From Hymenolepis diminuta (taxonomy: Eukaryota; Platyhelminthes; Cestoda; Cyclophyllidea; Hymenolepididae), in the NCBI GenBank assembly GCA_900708905.1, contig CAADRB010000047.1, forward strand, positions 1,056,354 to 1,120,353: a stretch of DNA of 64,000 bases, written 5' to 3'. Each line of letters opens with the position of its first letter. Position 1 is the stretch's first letter. The position numbers and the translations under genes are program-made. Below, in pieces: positions 37,801 to 49,100 of this stretch. A model generated the notes under the pieces. That model worked only from the letters and a program-made list of their open reading frames with translations, searched no databases and was not told where the DNA came from.

Positions 37801-39623
37801 CTCTCGAATACCCTCATACTTATATGGAAAATTCCACATATTTGGCATATGTTTGGCGTCAGAAGGGCGCAAAAAAATCTCAAGAGATTTGTGAGCTCTG
37901 TTGCTTTGAAATCCTATTTTATATGAAGGTTCCTTTACACCAGCTCTTTGATTTTAAATTTCTCACCCCTTGATCTAAAAGGACCTAATTCATTTGCCGT
38001 ATTTCGGTATTTTCAAGACAATTAATGTCAGAGTAGTTATTAGAGAAATCCTTTACATCATATTGTCTAACATAGTGCTGAAAAATTCTTTTTTTTTAGA
38101 GATTTGCTATCAAAGAATCCAAAAATTAAGTTTCCATAGACATTAATGAAATGATCAGAAAAAAAATAGTTAGGAACTAACTCAATCATTAAATAATGAC
38201 TTTTAATTTATCAAATCCTTTTACATAAATATTTTTAAATGGTAAAACACAATTTCACATTCATTGGCAGAAAAATTTCCAAAAATGCTAATTATTACTG
38301 ATAGGATGAAAATTATAGTCTGGATTCAATCTTTCATGAAATCAAGATAAGAGAATCGCTAATTTCATCCTCGTAGTTTGAAATAATTAAAAAATCTCTC
38401 CATAAATACGCCTTCCTCGATAAACTGAATGCCTACTCTTCCAAATTTGCGGAATATTACAATAAACCTTTTTTGGGAAATTTGGTTTTATCCCTCAGAA
38501 GACAATTTTAGTGGAAGTATTCCTTAGGACGCGCACATTTTGCGGCTTTGTTTATTTGAATCTCCAGTATATATATATTTAAAAATTGCATCTGAATTTA
38601 AATAAATAATTTTCCGAAAATACTATTCCTATTCAAATGTGTTATCTGGGTATTGAAGCCAAAAGGAATAAATGAAATGTGTCATTTTTTGAATAGACAA
38701 AGTTAAGCGATAAACAACTTTGAAAATGTGATTTTATGACACACTATGACCACTAATAGAAAATGGTGTACTTCAGGTGTTCAAATGTACTACAATTGTT
38801 AAATATGTTGCAAGCGATCCCTGTTTCTCCACCATTATCAAATGAGGAAATTTTTTTGCTTATATTTCAGATGGAAGAAAATTATTCAGGTGACTCTTTG
38901 GCGAGTTTTTTCTTCAAATAACGTTCAATTATGGTAGTTTTTCAACCTATATTTACTCCTTAAATAATTAATAGTTGTGTACTTTATAATATAATATATG
39001 GGCATATTATCTAAAAGTGCGAGCGTTGATGTTTAGTCTATTTTACATAATCTACGACGATTTCTTGGACCCCTTTCAATTTCCGGCAAGTTGCCCTAAA
39101 TGAAATTTACAAACTTTACGTTTCTAACCTTTGTGCAGGTCATGCTACCTAGGAGCAAATAAGTGGTGGATTATTTTATGATATTTGATAACAGATACGG
39201 TCAAGGTCATTTATTTTACTTTCTAATTACCCTGCCCATTTCAGTTCGCCTGCAAATAAGCGAAGGTTTAATACATACACAATAGCAGCGCGATAAATGA
39301 ATGCACAGCCAACGTAATTTTCAGAGTGCGATTTTAGGGGTGTGTTCAAGCCCCACATAAACAAGTATTTACGGGTGTTAAGGGTAATTCAGCGCTCCAG
39401 TACAAAATTAATAATTCTCTTTTCTGTGTATTTGCCAAAAAAAGATGCAAATATTTTCACTTTAGCAAAATTTATTAAGTGCGGTTGAGACGTTTTTCAA
39501 ATTTTCCTACTGTTGAAGGATGAATCCTTTCTTCTCCGAAATATTTATCTTACATCATCTCTAATCATCGCCAAATTTGATTATTCTACCTTTATAGTAA
39601 CCTCTGTAAATCTTTAACCGTTC
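31881..39623. other. AT-rich desert, no gene seen
   Basis: No supported gene. A pyrimidine-rich tract (mostly C) lies at about 36905-36940. A 49-codon frame at 34347-34493 starts with a signal-peptide-like MVSLLIFNLLFPQ but is too short to support alone. 33290-33480 is richer in G+C and contains CCAAT-type motifs. Confidence 0.5.
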
Positions 39624-40047
39624 GTGTGACCCAAGCACTCCATAGACAAACATCGTGTGTCCTCAATGGGCCTGTTTTCATCGATCGGAAAAGGTAAGCA
39701 TACCTCGGACGAGAGTAGCAGACATCGCATGGTCGGTCCTGCTATTAGCCAGTCTTGTCTGCACTGGCCCTTCCTTTTCCTACAATCGTCCCGACCAATT
39801 AAAGCACGCATAAGATTATATCCTTATGCGTGTCCTCACCCAAAGTGTCGATTATAAATAGCCACACACGACACAGACACCAAGGGACCCTAGCTCGTCC
39901 AACGCCTCTTCCATAGCTCAGTCCTTCTCCTCCAATTCCCTATTTTTCCTTGAGACTCTGTACTGAGTTTTGTTCAATACAACCTGGTCAACGCAATCCT
40001 TGGTGTTCTTTTTCTTTCATTTACTGTTAGCCATCTGCCACTACATA
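39624..40047 (+). mobile_element. LTR family copy L5, likely 5' LTR
   Basis: Matches the family in U3 (GTGACCCAAGCACTCC, then CGTGTGTCCTCAA), though with many differences and without the first about 150 bp of U3. TATAAATA is at 39853-39860. The 3' part (CAATACAACCTGGTC, ACGCAA, ACTGTTA) parallels the end of L2. A perfect 10-bp inverted repeat, CACGCATAAG with an 8-nt loop, lies at 39805-39832 just upstream of the TATA box. It is followed at once by primer-site-like CTGGTGACCC, the expected position after a 5' LTR. Confidence 0.5.
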
Positions 40048-40101
40048 CTGGTGACCCTCAACAATCTGGTGACCCTCTACAAACTGGTGACTCTGCCACT
40101 A
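40048..40101 (+). repeat. Three tandem 18-bp units resembling a primer-binding site
   Basis: Units start at 40048, 40066 and 40084 with no spacer. The first two share CTGGTGACCCTC exactly; the third is CTGGTGACTCTG. TGGTGACCC immediately after an LTR is a common start for a tRNA-primed minus-strand site of Gypsy-type elements, and 18 nt is the usual length of such a site. CTGCCACTACA also occurs on both sides (40036 and 40093), suggesting slippage or recombination. Confidence 0.5.
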
Positions 40102-40716
40102 CACTGTAATGAGTTTTCGAAAATCAGTAATTTAGTCTACCTTGACATTAAGGGCCAGTTGTTCATGCAGTCGCTCCGGAAATGTATTCGATCCAATATA
40201 TTTTGCTACTCCTGTCATGGAGAGCCAATCTAAAGCGGCATTTCTTGAAAAGGGAATAAGTAGCATTCACAGTATAATTAATTAAAAGTAGACTTTCTGA
40301 CATTCGCGTTTCTAAGCAAAAGATCCAGTTTTGATCAATCTCAAGTGAGAGCAACTGACTTACTCTTTTTCAATATTTCTAGCCTAGCTTAGATAAAATA
40401 ACCCTTTGCTGAGAGCACATATTGAGAGCAGTAATTGAATAGATATTCCCACAAAACATCAGCAGTATTTTGTGAAAATTCACCTTTAATTGCCGTTACA
40501 AGAGGGACTACCCTTTTAGTGCAATGAATAGCAGCATTAAATTTCATGTTTGTAGTCTTTTAAACATCTGCATGGCACTTGCTTACATTACAAATTTACA
40601 AATCTGCGCATACATATGGAAGACTAAGTCACTAATAAAATAAGTATTTGTAGTTAACTCTGTAATTGAAATAAGAATCAAATTTTAAAGAACTTTGTCT
40701 CTACCTGATTTGAATA

Positions 40717-40862
40717 TGAGGCTTAAGGATGAATCACTACCCGTTTATAAAATGTTTATCTAAGTCATCACTAATTCCTGAGACCTAACTTATTCCGTCC
40801 TCACAGTGGCTGCCTTCTACAAATTAACAGTCCTGTAAGAACTCGGAATTTTCTTATCTGCA
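40717..40862 (+). repeat. LTR family fragment L0 (U3 start only)
   Basis: Shares the 16 bases TTCCTGAGACCTAACT with L2, and the preceding GGATGAATCACTAC and GTCATCACTAAT blocks with L1 and L2. It covers only the first about 140 bp of the LTR and then runs straight into the gag remnant, so R, U5 and the primer site are missing. Either a deletion joined U3 to gag, or two copies recombined. Confidence 0.5.
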
Positions 40863-41207
40863 ATGGCAAGTGACTTCATTGCTCCCACCGTTACTAAGCG
40901 GTATATCCCATAGAGCATCTTTTTCCTCGAATCACATTTTCGATCTTATGAAATAACCAACCAGAAATTACGATTTACTTGTTTTGTCAATGATCTAACA
41001 CCAGAAATAGCCGAGCTCATGTATGATGTTCTCGAAAAACAGTCTACGGCACCTTACGATGACTCCAAGTTTGCTATCTTGGAGCGTCTCAGAAAACATT
41101 CCAGGCACCTGGTATTTTCTAAATCTCCAGTTTACTTTGCATCAATATGCCGTCAAAAAGCGGCAAATGCATCTGTCAACTCGGAGATAAAGCAACTGAA
41201 CAATTAA
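40863..41207 (+). pseudogene. Gypsy-type gag capsid remnant
   Basis: ATG 40863 opens a frame (MASDFIAPTV) broken by one in-frame TAG at 40911. It then continues with the conserved capsid pattern of Gypsy gag: FLESHFRSYEIT, KLRFTCFVNDL, TPEIAELMYDVL, then YDDSKFAILERLRKHS. After about 41105 the similarity fades and the frame ends at 41207. Gag forms the particle in which reverse transcription takes place. No protease, reverse transcriptase or integrase was found before the next LTR, so the copy is a non-autonomous, internally deleted relic. Confidence 0.5.
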
Positions 41208-41528
41208 CCACTCTGCTACCCTTCAAACTCGCATGTTTCCCTCTCACTCTTAATTACCTGCTCCTCATGATTTTATGTCCCATTTTTCTTTAGTTAATTG
41301 GTATTCATGACATTTTGACAAACTGTCCTGCTTTCTCCGTTTCAGTTCATTTTTGGATTTACCATTCAATGTTTTATTTCACTGTCATATGCAAGCCTCC
41401 ATTTCCTCATCTAATTCTTGCAACCTCCTAAAGAGTGACACTATTGGCTTGAACAGGTCAATTTCACTCGAACCAACTAAAAGCCAAAAATCTGTTTTAC
41501 CTTACGTACCTTAAGGCTGGGAGGATGC

Positions 41529-41971
41529 TGAAGAATGAATCAGTACGCGTTTCCAAATTTTTTATCCAAGTTATTCCTATTTCCTGAGACCTAACTAATC
41601 ACATTTTTACAGTGGTGCTTAATGCCGCGGTGACCTCAAGCTCCTATAGTGCGTCCTCAAGATGTTTATTTTAATTAGCGGGATAAGCTTTTAAATGGAC
41701 CTCGAGTGAGCGTTGCTTAACTCTGCAGTGACCTCAATTCCCCAAAGCTACGTCAGAAACCATTTCCATTTCCTTTTTCCCTTGAAACTATATGAAAACT
41801 CCTTTTATACAAAAGGAAACGGTTATCAGCTCCTACGCTTCTCTCTCCCTCTCATCACTCACTATCTTACTCTCTAGAATATTCCTCGTGGTTTGCCCAA
41901 TAAAACTTTGGTCTACGCAACTGTTGTATTCTATTTTTAGAACTGTTGATTGTTACTGTTAACTGTCAGCT
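41529..41971 (+). mobile_element. LTR family copy L2, likely 3' LTR
   Basis: Starts TGAAGAATGAATC after a purine-rich GGCTGGGAGGATG that could be the polypurine tract. It contains TTCCTGAGACCTAACT, GTCCTCAAG, TTTATTTTAATTAGCGG and CTCGAGTGAGCG, a degenerate TATA region (41789-41797), and AATAAA at 41899-41904. Its end is similar to that of L5. With L5 or L0 on the left and gag between, it most likely closes one deleted element. CTGGTGG follows it at 41972, so an origin as a 5' LTR is not excluded. Confidence 0.5.
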
Positions 41972-44900
41972 CTGGTGGTTATCCCTATAAGACTTTTGGC
42001 CTTAAAATAGCACAGTAAAACCCAAATTGTGTAGCACGATATTGTAGATTCACTTCCATCAAATCTGCGGCCAAATGATCGACACCTAACGGTGCGTTTC
42101 AAATGGTTAGGGTTGACAACGGCACTAATCAAAGGAAAAGGTAAGTTTCTCATCAGAGCGGATTAAGCTATCTTCGCTACACCCGAATCAGTTGCCGAAT
42201 TCCTTATAATGGACTTGGTGAACTGCTTCATAGAACGGCGAAATACATTGTCCTTACTAATTTTAGGGGAAAATTCAATGTAAAGGGCCAATCATTTTAG
42301 AAGAATTTTGCATCCTTCAAGTTATTTATTTGTTCAACGTCGGGTCACTGGATTAAATTGCTATTAGGCGAAATTTTCATTTTTTCACTAGCAAATAATG
42401 TTATTAAAGGATTATTAAATGGAAGTGATGTAATTCTAGTTGATTTTACAGCAAAATTGTCATATCTCCAACAAAATTCAAGACTTAATGCAATCATTCG
42501 AGTTAATGAATATCGAGTTCCCTAAAAGAGAATAGATATGAAAGTCCTGATCAAACGTCAAGGAGAGAATCATCTGGAATAAAATTTAGCTAGATAAGTC
42601 TGTGTGGTTTCATCATTCGTATCGACTGAATAGAATCAAATACTTTTATCCAAGAAAATTTTACATTTGTTTAAATGCTCTAAATTATGTCAATTTCTGT
42701 GAGTATCGCTCAGTTATGGACTTGAGAAGTTCGCAGACTGACGTGACAAAAACAAGTAGAGAATTGGTTAAATTATTGATATAAATTTAAAATAAATGCA
42801 AAAATCGAACAGATAGGAACATTTGTTGCATCTAGATAATCAAATTTCTCAATATTTCAAGTAGATATAAAAAAGTGACGTCTAGTGACAGGTATTAAGC
42901 CCGACTCGTATGTCAACGCTCCTCTTATGTTGTGCTCACTTGCCTTTCCCTCAAAACTAGAGATTGTTTATTTAATTGGGGCTTGCTTATTGACATAACT
43001 CAACTTTTCTCATGTAATATTTTAATTTCGAAACAGAAATCACGCAAATGTTGTCAAATTAAGCTTATATTTCCTTATTGGATAAACTCATTAGACTCCG
43101 ACCTTTTCCGTTAAAGAATTAACATTTTTCTCAATACATTTCTTTGTAATTGTATCATAAATCAATAACTGATACTTTATTAAAACAAATTGCAGTATTC
43201 ATCAATAATTAAATTTTCTCTCAGCCAAATTAATTAATAATTGTACACGTTTGTTTCAGTAAATTTCGAACTTATCAAAGACTATATTTTTGGAGACGCA
43301 CATTTGGATCGGTCTGTTTATAGTGTATTCATTAAACGTTCCTCCTCCGATAACAATTATTGATTAGTATGGCCGCATTACCAATGATATGATTGACGTG
43401 TGTAGTATCGTTATGAAACGATTGAAGCACATTTCGACTAAAAAAAATAGGAAATTGTAATCATGTGAAAGAATCTGAAACGAAGGAACGACAAACAAAT
43501 CTTTCTAACTTTTTTCAAATTCTAGAAACATTAAACTTCTCATATTCCTATAAGAAGTTTAGTCAATTCTGTAATATTTGGGTGTCCAACTTTAATGGTT
43601 TGATCACGGATTCATGGTTAAGATTGTCACAATATTAGAGTCTTCTGGACAATCGGTAGAATATGCCATGAGTAAGATCTGATCAATCACACCTCCGATT
43701 GATCTGTCTTTCAGTTCAATCAATAAGTAGCTTTATTATTAATTATTTTCGATGCATATCTTTCATTTTACTTTAATTGTGCATATAGTTATGCGCAAAA
43801 GGAATTAATGATACTGGGACAACGCCAAATATTTTTGCAAAAACTGATTGGCTACCCCACTATTTACACCCGATATTAAGTGAGATTATGCATTAAAGTC
43901 CAATTGTTTATCGCACCGTCACTTAAGCACCAAGCTTTTGTTTGAAATGTATTAATTTATTTAAGTTCCTTTTTGAAATATCATTGAGTTGGTGAAGTGT
44001 AAATTACAACTCCCGACACATAATGACATGAGTATTGCACAGAACTTTCCTCTCCAATGACGTTGTGATTAATAAACCGTCGGTTATTTGACAATTATTG
44101 CCAATTAATTACACACCTTTTCAAATGAATTATACTCTTATTGTTGCTTACTTGTTGCTCATAAATAACCTTTTTGAGTTCAATCTATCTCAATCAACCG
44201 CAAAACAGTCTGATATTGAAGCAACCTGTCTTACCGGTTACGAAATTGAAGCCACTGGAAAACGCTATGGAAAATTCCAATGGATTTCAATTTTGCAGGA
44301 AAGTTAAATTCCTTTTCGGCTTCTTTTAATCTGTAATGGGCAATTCATTAAATCTTTAAAATAGTAAAATTCTCGTTCAAAAGCCATTTTGTATCCCAAT
44401 TTTAATGTAAAGCAACAACTATTTTGAATAGGAATATGATGTTAACATCCCTTAGATCCGTTTTAATTTTAAAAATAACCGTTGTATATAAAATTTTTCC
44501 AGCGTTACGGTTCTCTTTGCAAAACTTGCATTATTACATTACATTATTGGCAGCAAACCGATTTGTTATTAATTTCTACATTCTCATTGAATGTAATTTC
44601 ACCATTATTATATGAAATAATAAAGTATGCCGCCCTCCTCCCGTCTAACAGGTGGCTAAAAAGGTCAGATTGATTTCGTCAGCACTGATGATATGTCTCG
44701 GCTAAAAGTCGACCTTAGATGCCCCAGCCTCTCTGATAAACAGTCTCCGATTATCGCAGATACACACCACGAAAATGACACATCATTAAAACAGTGGTAA
44801 TATCTATTCCTGATGTAAATGAAGGCATATTTTTGAATTTTCTAGCGTTCAAAATATTGAAATTATTTCAGCCTCATTAGCGCACAGTGACCTATTGACC

Positions 44901-45959
44901 TATTTCATACACCCCACAAAATGTAAGTGTGATAATCTCCATGTATTCGTAAATCACTGCTTAATTGCATATAAATAATTTGTGGTACTTCTCTCCACGC
45001 TCAAGATAATATGATACGAATTTATTCACTGAAACATCTCTCAGTGAAATGTTCAGGAATAAAGCGCAACGAATTATGGAATTCAGTCAGAACTGTTGCA
45101 GACTGTCGCGAAATACATTTGCAATGACTTCTACGCAGGAAATATTAATATTTGATCGAAATAAGGTGTCAATTCGCTGGCATGATTAATACGGGATCAG
45201 GACACTCGGGGTCACCGCATATCAATTACTCAAATGGTGACATTTGATGGGATTTAATAATTTCATTTAGTCAGTGCGTATTTTCCTCATTTAACTAATT
45301 TACCTGTCAAGCCCGCTCTAGGATTTTCGTAATGAGTAGATTTTTTTAAATTTGCATGAACATGTAAGAATCTTGTATTGAACCTGCACTTTTCAGAAGG
45401 CGTCTAAAGTGGCTAATCATTGGTTGAAATTTTCTAAAAGTACATTCATGAGATCTAAATTAAATGCAGGCTTAATGATAAATTTCAAAAGTACTATTAT
45501 TAATTTGTGTCATCTAACTAGAAATGCGTTTCGTGAAAATATTGGCGAAATTATGAACATTTAAAATTTGTGTATATTTATCATTTAAAATTTCACACAA
45601 TCAATAGACTTAACGAGGTGAGTGGATAGAACTCATATTCTTCTCTTATAAAAATCGTAAAAGGCCGAAAACTCAAATGTGCGAATGACTCGGGATATCA
45701 GAAGATAGTTAAATCTTACAGTTACATAAATCTTCGCTACATCGAAGAGGGCATAAGGTAAAGTTCATGTATACCAATGGATTTGACCCTCATTTTATTA
45801 GAGGAAAGTATCCAAACACGGGTAACAGTGAACCATCTCAATGAATTATGAAATGTGGGCAGGAGTTAGGGAAACGTAGATAATGAATTTAAGATACCGA
45901 CAATCTCATTCGCCTTCTGGAAGCAATAAGTTATTCAAATTTTGAAGGAGAGTAGAGTT
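41972..45959. other. AT-rich desert, no gene seen
   Basis: No supported gene. 44680-44760 carries a weak match to family A (AGCCTCTCTGATAAA). A 60-codon frame at 44125-44307 begins with a hydrophobic, signal-like stretch but has no other support. Confidence 0.5.
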
Positions 45960-46130
45960 CACTGTACAATGTTTAAATGCTCGTATTTCATCTCCTGACT
46001 CCCAAGGTCATGGGTGAGATTATGTCTTCGATATTCAGAGCTTTTTAATCGACTAGTTAAATTCCGTGGCTGATTATGCCACCTCGATACACTTTCAATA
46101 TAGCATGTGAACTCGAGATGACTTTAATTT
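45960..46130 (+). repeat. Repeat family B, copy 1 (possibly tRNA-derived)
   Basis: Shares with 54040-54195 the block GGGTGAGATTATG and, in order, ATACAGA/ATTCAGA, TTTTTAATC or TTATAATCC, and GTGGCTGATTATGC or GTGGTTGATCATGC. The first 60 bases could be a worn tRNA-like head (CTCCTGACTCCCAAGGTCATGGG), but the promoter boxes are poor. Confidence 0.5.
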
Positions 46131-49100
46131 ACCCAAACATCCAGTAGGGAGAACCGAGCAGTCCGAATATAGCATGTAGGATAGCAGTATTTACAGAGCA
46201 CAAAAGAGGTCAAATTTGGTAGAGACTTGATGAGTTCAAATGGAATAGTATCAACCATTAATCGAAAATTACATTTAGCATCAAAAATTAATGGCTAAGG
46301 CGAAAAGAATAAAACATTTAATCCTATTTAAATTAATCATAGGAATGAATTACTACTCTTTCACCTTATAAATTAAGATATTTTATGATAAATTCGTCAT
46401 CTGCTTCCAATTTCCCCTCCAAAATCACCTTAAAACTGATATGTATTAGCTAACTTAGTTAAGATAGAGAGATACTACTGTTTACTCTCACTATAAAATA
46501 ACCTGGGGAACGTTTCTATACGATCCCATCACCAAAACTTCTATTGGTCAATTCGCTTGAAAAATGATTCTCTTACTCAATGATGACTTATAAATAGGAT
46601 ATTAAAACCATTTTGCTGATCCTATGCCTACTTTCAACCTTTGACTAATTATTATAGATGACAGAGTTGTTCGAATCCATGTAACCCCGTATTTCACCAC
46701 TATCGGAAAGGGGTGTGAAAATATTATTTGAAATCCTAAAAGGAAAGAATAACTTTCACATAACTGTGATTTAGTGATCAAAGTCAAATAAAATGAACCT
46801 ATATGGTGATGTCAACATTTGATGTGTCCTCAAATTTCGGACGCACTTCGAGGTGAAATCTATTGATCATGCTTGTCACTTAAGTGAATTATTTATTAGT
46901 CAATATTTTTATGTCTGTGGCTCTGAAATAGATGTGAAAGTTAACCTGATTATTTAATTTTCAAATTTAATTTAATATAGTTTCGTCTGGTCAATTGGTA
47001 ATCATTACCTCCTGAAAACCACTTCCTACAATTTTCTGTTAATGCTCCAGATAAAAATGCTTTGTAATAAATCCACTTATTTTACAATCATGGAGCAGTC
47101 TTCCATTTGGAATGACCATACAAAAGCTCAAATGAAATATTTAAAAATGCTCCTTTCTGGTTGTGGTACCTCATTGCCGACGTTCAGAACTTACTGTTCG
47201 GTCAATACAGTTGAGAGCTTGTTTATTTCACTTTGTATTCAAGGCTCGTATTCAGTATTCTATTTAAATTGTAGGCCTTAACTTGCAAAAAAGGTTCTGC
47301 CAAATACTCCTCCGACTTCATTAATATCTTATATTGCTTTAAGATTTATCAATTAAAGTAGAAATGCTTAAATTGAGCACAGCTATTGGAAATGGACCCT
47401 GTACCTTATCACTCCAAATAGAATGTATTATAAACGTTGAATACTATTCGTCGAGACACTACAATTTCATTCAAATCACATGTACTATTCGAGCAAAGCT
47501 AAAGAGACTTAAAATATGATGTTTTAATGGATATTCAAGGCACTTTAAAGGAAAATGAAAAGCTCCGTTTTTTTTTATACAATTTATATGGCAACAGCCG
47601 ATTTTATCGTATTTCATTTTATCAATCTGAGTTATTTTAGAGCGTTGAATGGAATAGAATTCATTTAAATATCAAAAGAATCGAAATTACACTAATTATC
47701 GATTATTCGGACCATTTGACGGAATTTTTAAAAATATATATGCAATTAATCAAAATAATTGTTGTAGCCCAGCTTCCGTTTAGCGCGCAGGCTTTAACTA
47801 TTCCAGTCCGTATATTCGTGCAATTTCACATTTTTTTCCTCCAAAAAAGACTTTTGTATGGATTTTAATTTTTAAGGATACGTGAGTAAATGACCTTGAC
47901 TTCAGTTAATCATTCGTATCCCTTTGAACTCTAATTATAGTTCAGTAAACAGTAGGGATCATTCTTTTAAGGTACGTTATTTCTCAAATAAAGTACAGCT
48001 ATAGAATGATATCAGTCCACAAATAAGTTATGATAGGGGAATTTAAAGGACTTTGAAGTTTACTTTAAGGTAATGAAAGACAGTTGAATGATAACCGACA
48101 AAACAACCAGAAAAAACTGAATAGTTTCATTGTCCAACTTTCCAGATAATAATACGAATAATCCGCCCTGAAGTAGTTTGAAAAATTGCTTTGAGGAATA
48201 AGTATGCATTAAAAAAGAGCATACTTTAGAATAAAACAATAAAATGTCATTTTATACACAAACGAAATTTGAGATTCAACTCAACTCGATGTTTTAAAAG
48301 CATCCAAATAATGGGTAAGGTATAAAAGAGTTAATAATTGCTAATTGTGGGAAAGTGTCCGAAAATGGGAAGTGCAAATGGTCTTGAATATGGTCAAGAA
48401 AATGGGGTCAGGAGGAAGAATAAAAATCCGGTATCAAAAGGCCCTTACTTCATTTCACTTTTGCAACCAAATTATACACCTTTTATTTAATGGATATGTT
48501 ATAATGTTCACGGAGTAATTCAGTGCTTCATGCTCAAATTTGAGGATTTGTTCCCCCTGGATTCCAGAGTAAAATCATGTTCGTGATGCTCTTTGATTAT
48601 TGCCCAAGTGATTAATTTCATTTACTGGCCATATCTTTTTATGCCTTTTCTGCTTCGCATAACAAGATGATACAAGTTGATAGGATTTTATTACCGTTTC
48701 TTTTAATATTTATTTAAAATTAATTCTAAACCTACCGATTATGTGAACTTGTGCACAATTTGAACATAATTTTAAGAGTTGGAAATTATACATTTTTAAC
48801 AGATCTCTCGCTTTCTCTAAAAAGTGATATTTCAGTTACAGTAGGCACAATTTCTTATTAAATTGTTAAAAGAATACAATTTTGATAGGCTGAAATTAAT
48901 TTTTTTAGGTGATTTTAAAATTTAATCTCTGAAGGAACTTCTCATGGCGTTGATCTATGTGTAAAATGAGTCTTCGATTCTCCCTCTGTCGTTTGTAAAT
49001 TCTTTAGAAGGAAGGATTGTTGATACGTGGTTAGATTACGCGATTAAAGCGGGCGTTGCCATCTACTTTAAAAAACCAAAGTTCAGTTTGTAAATTAAAT

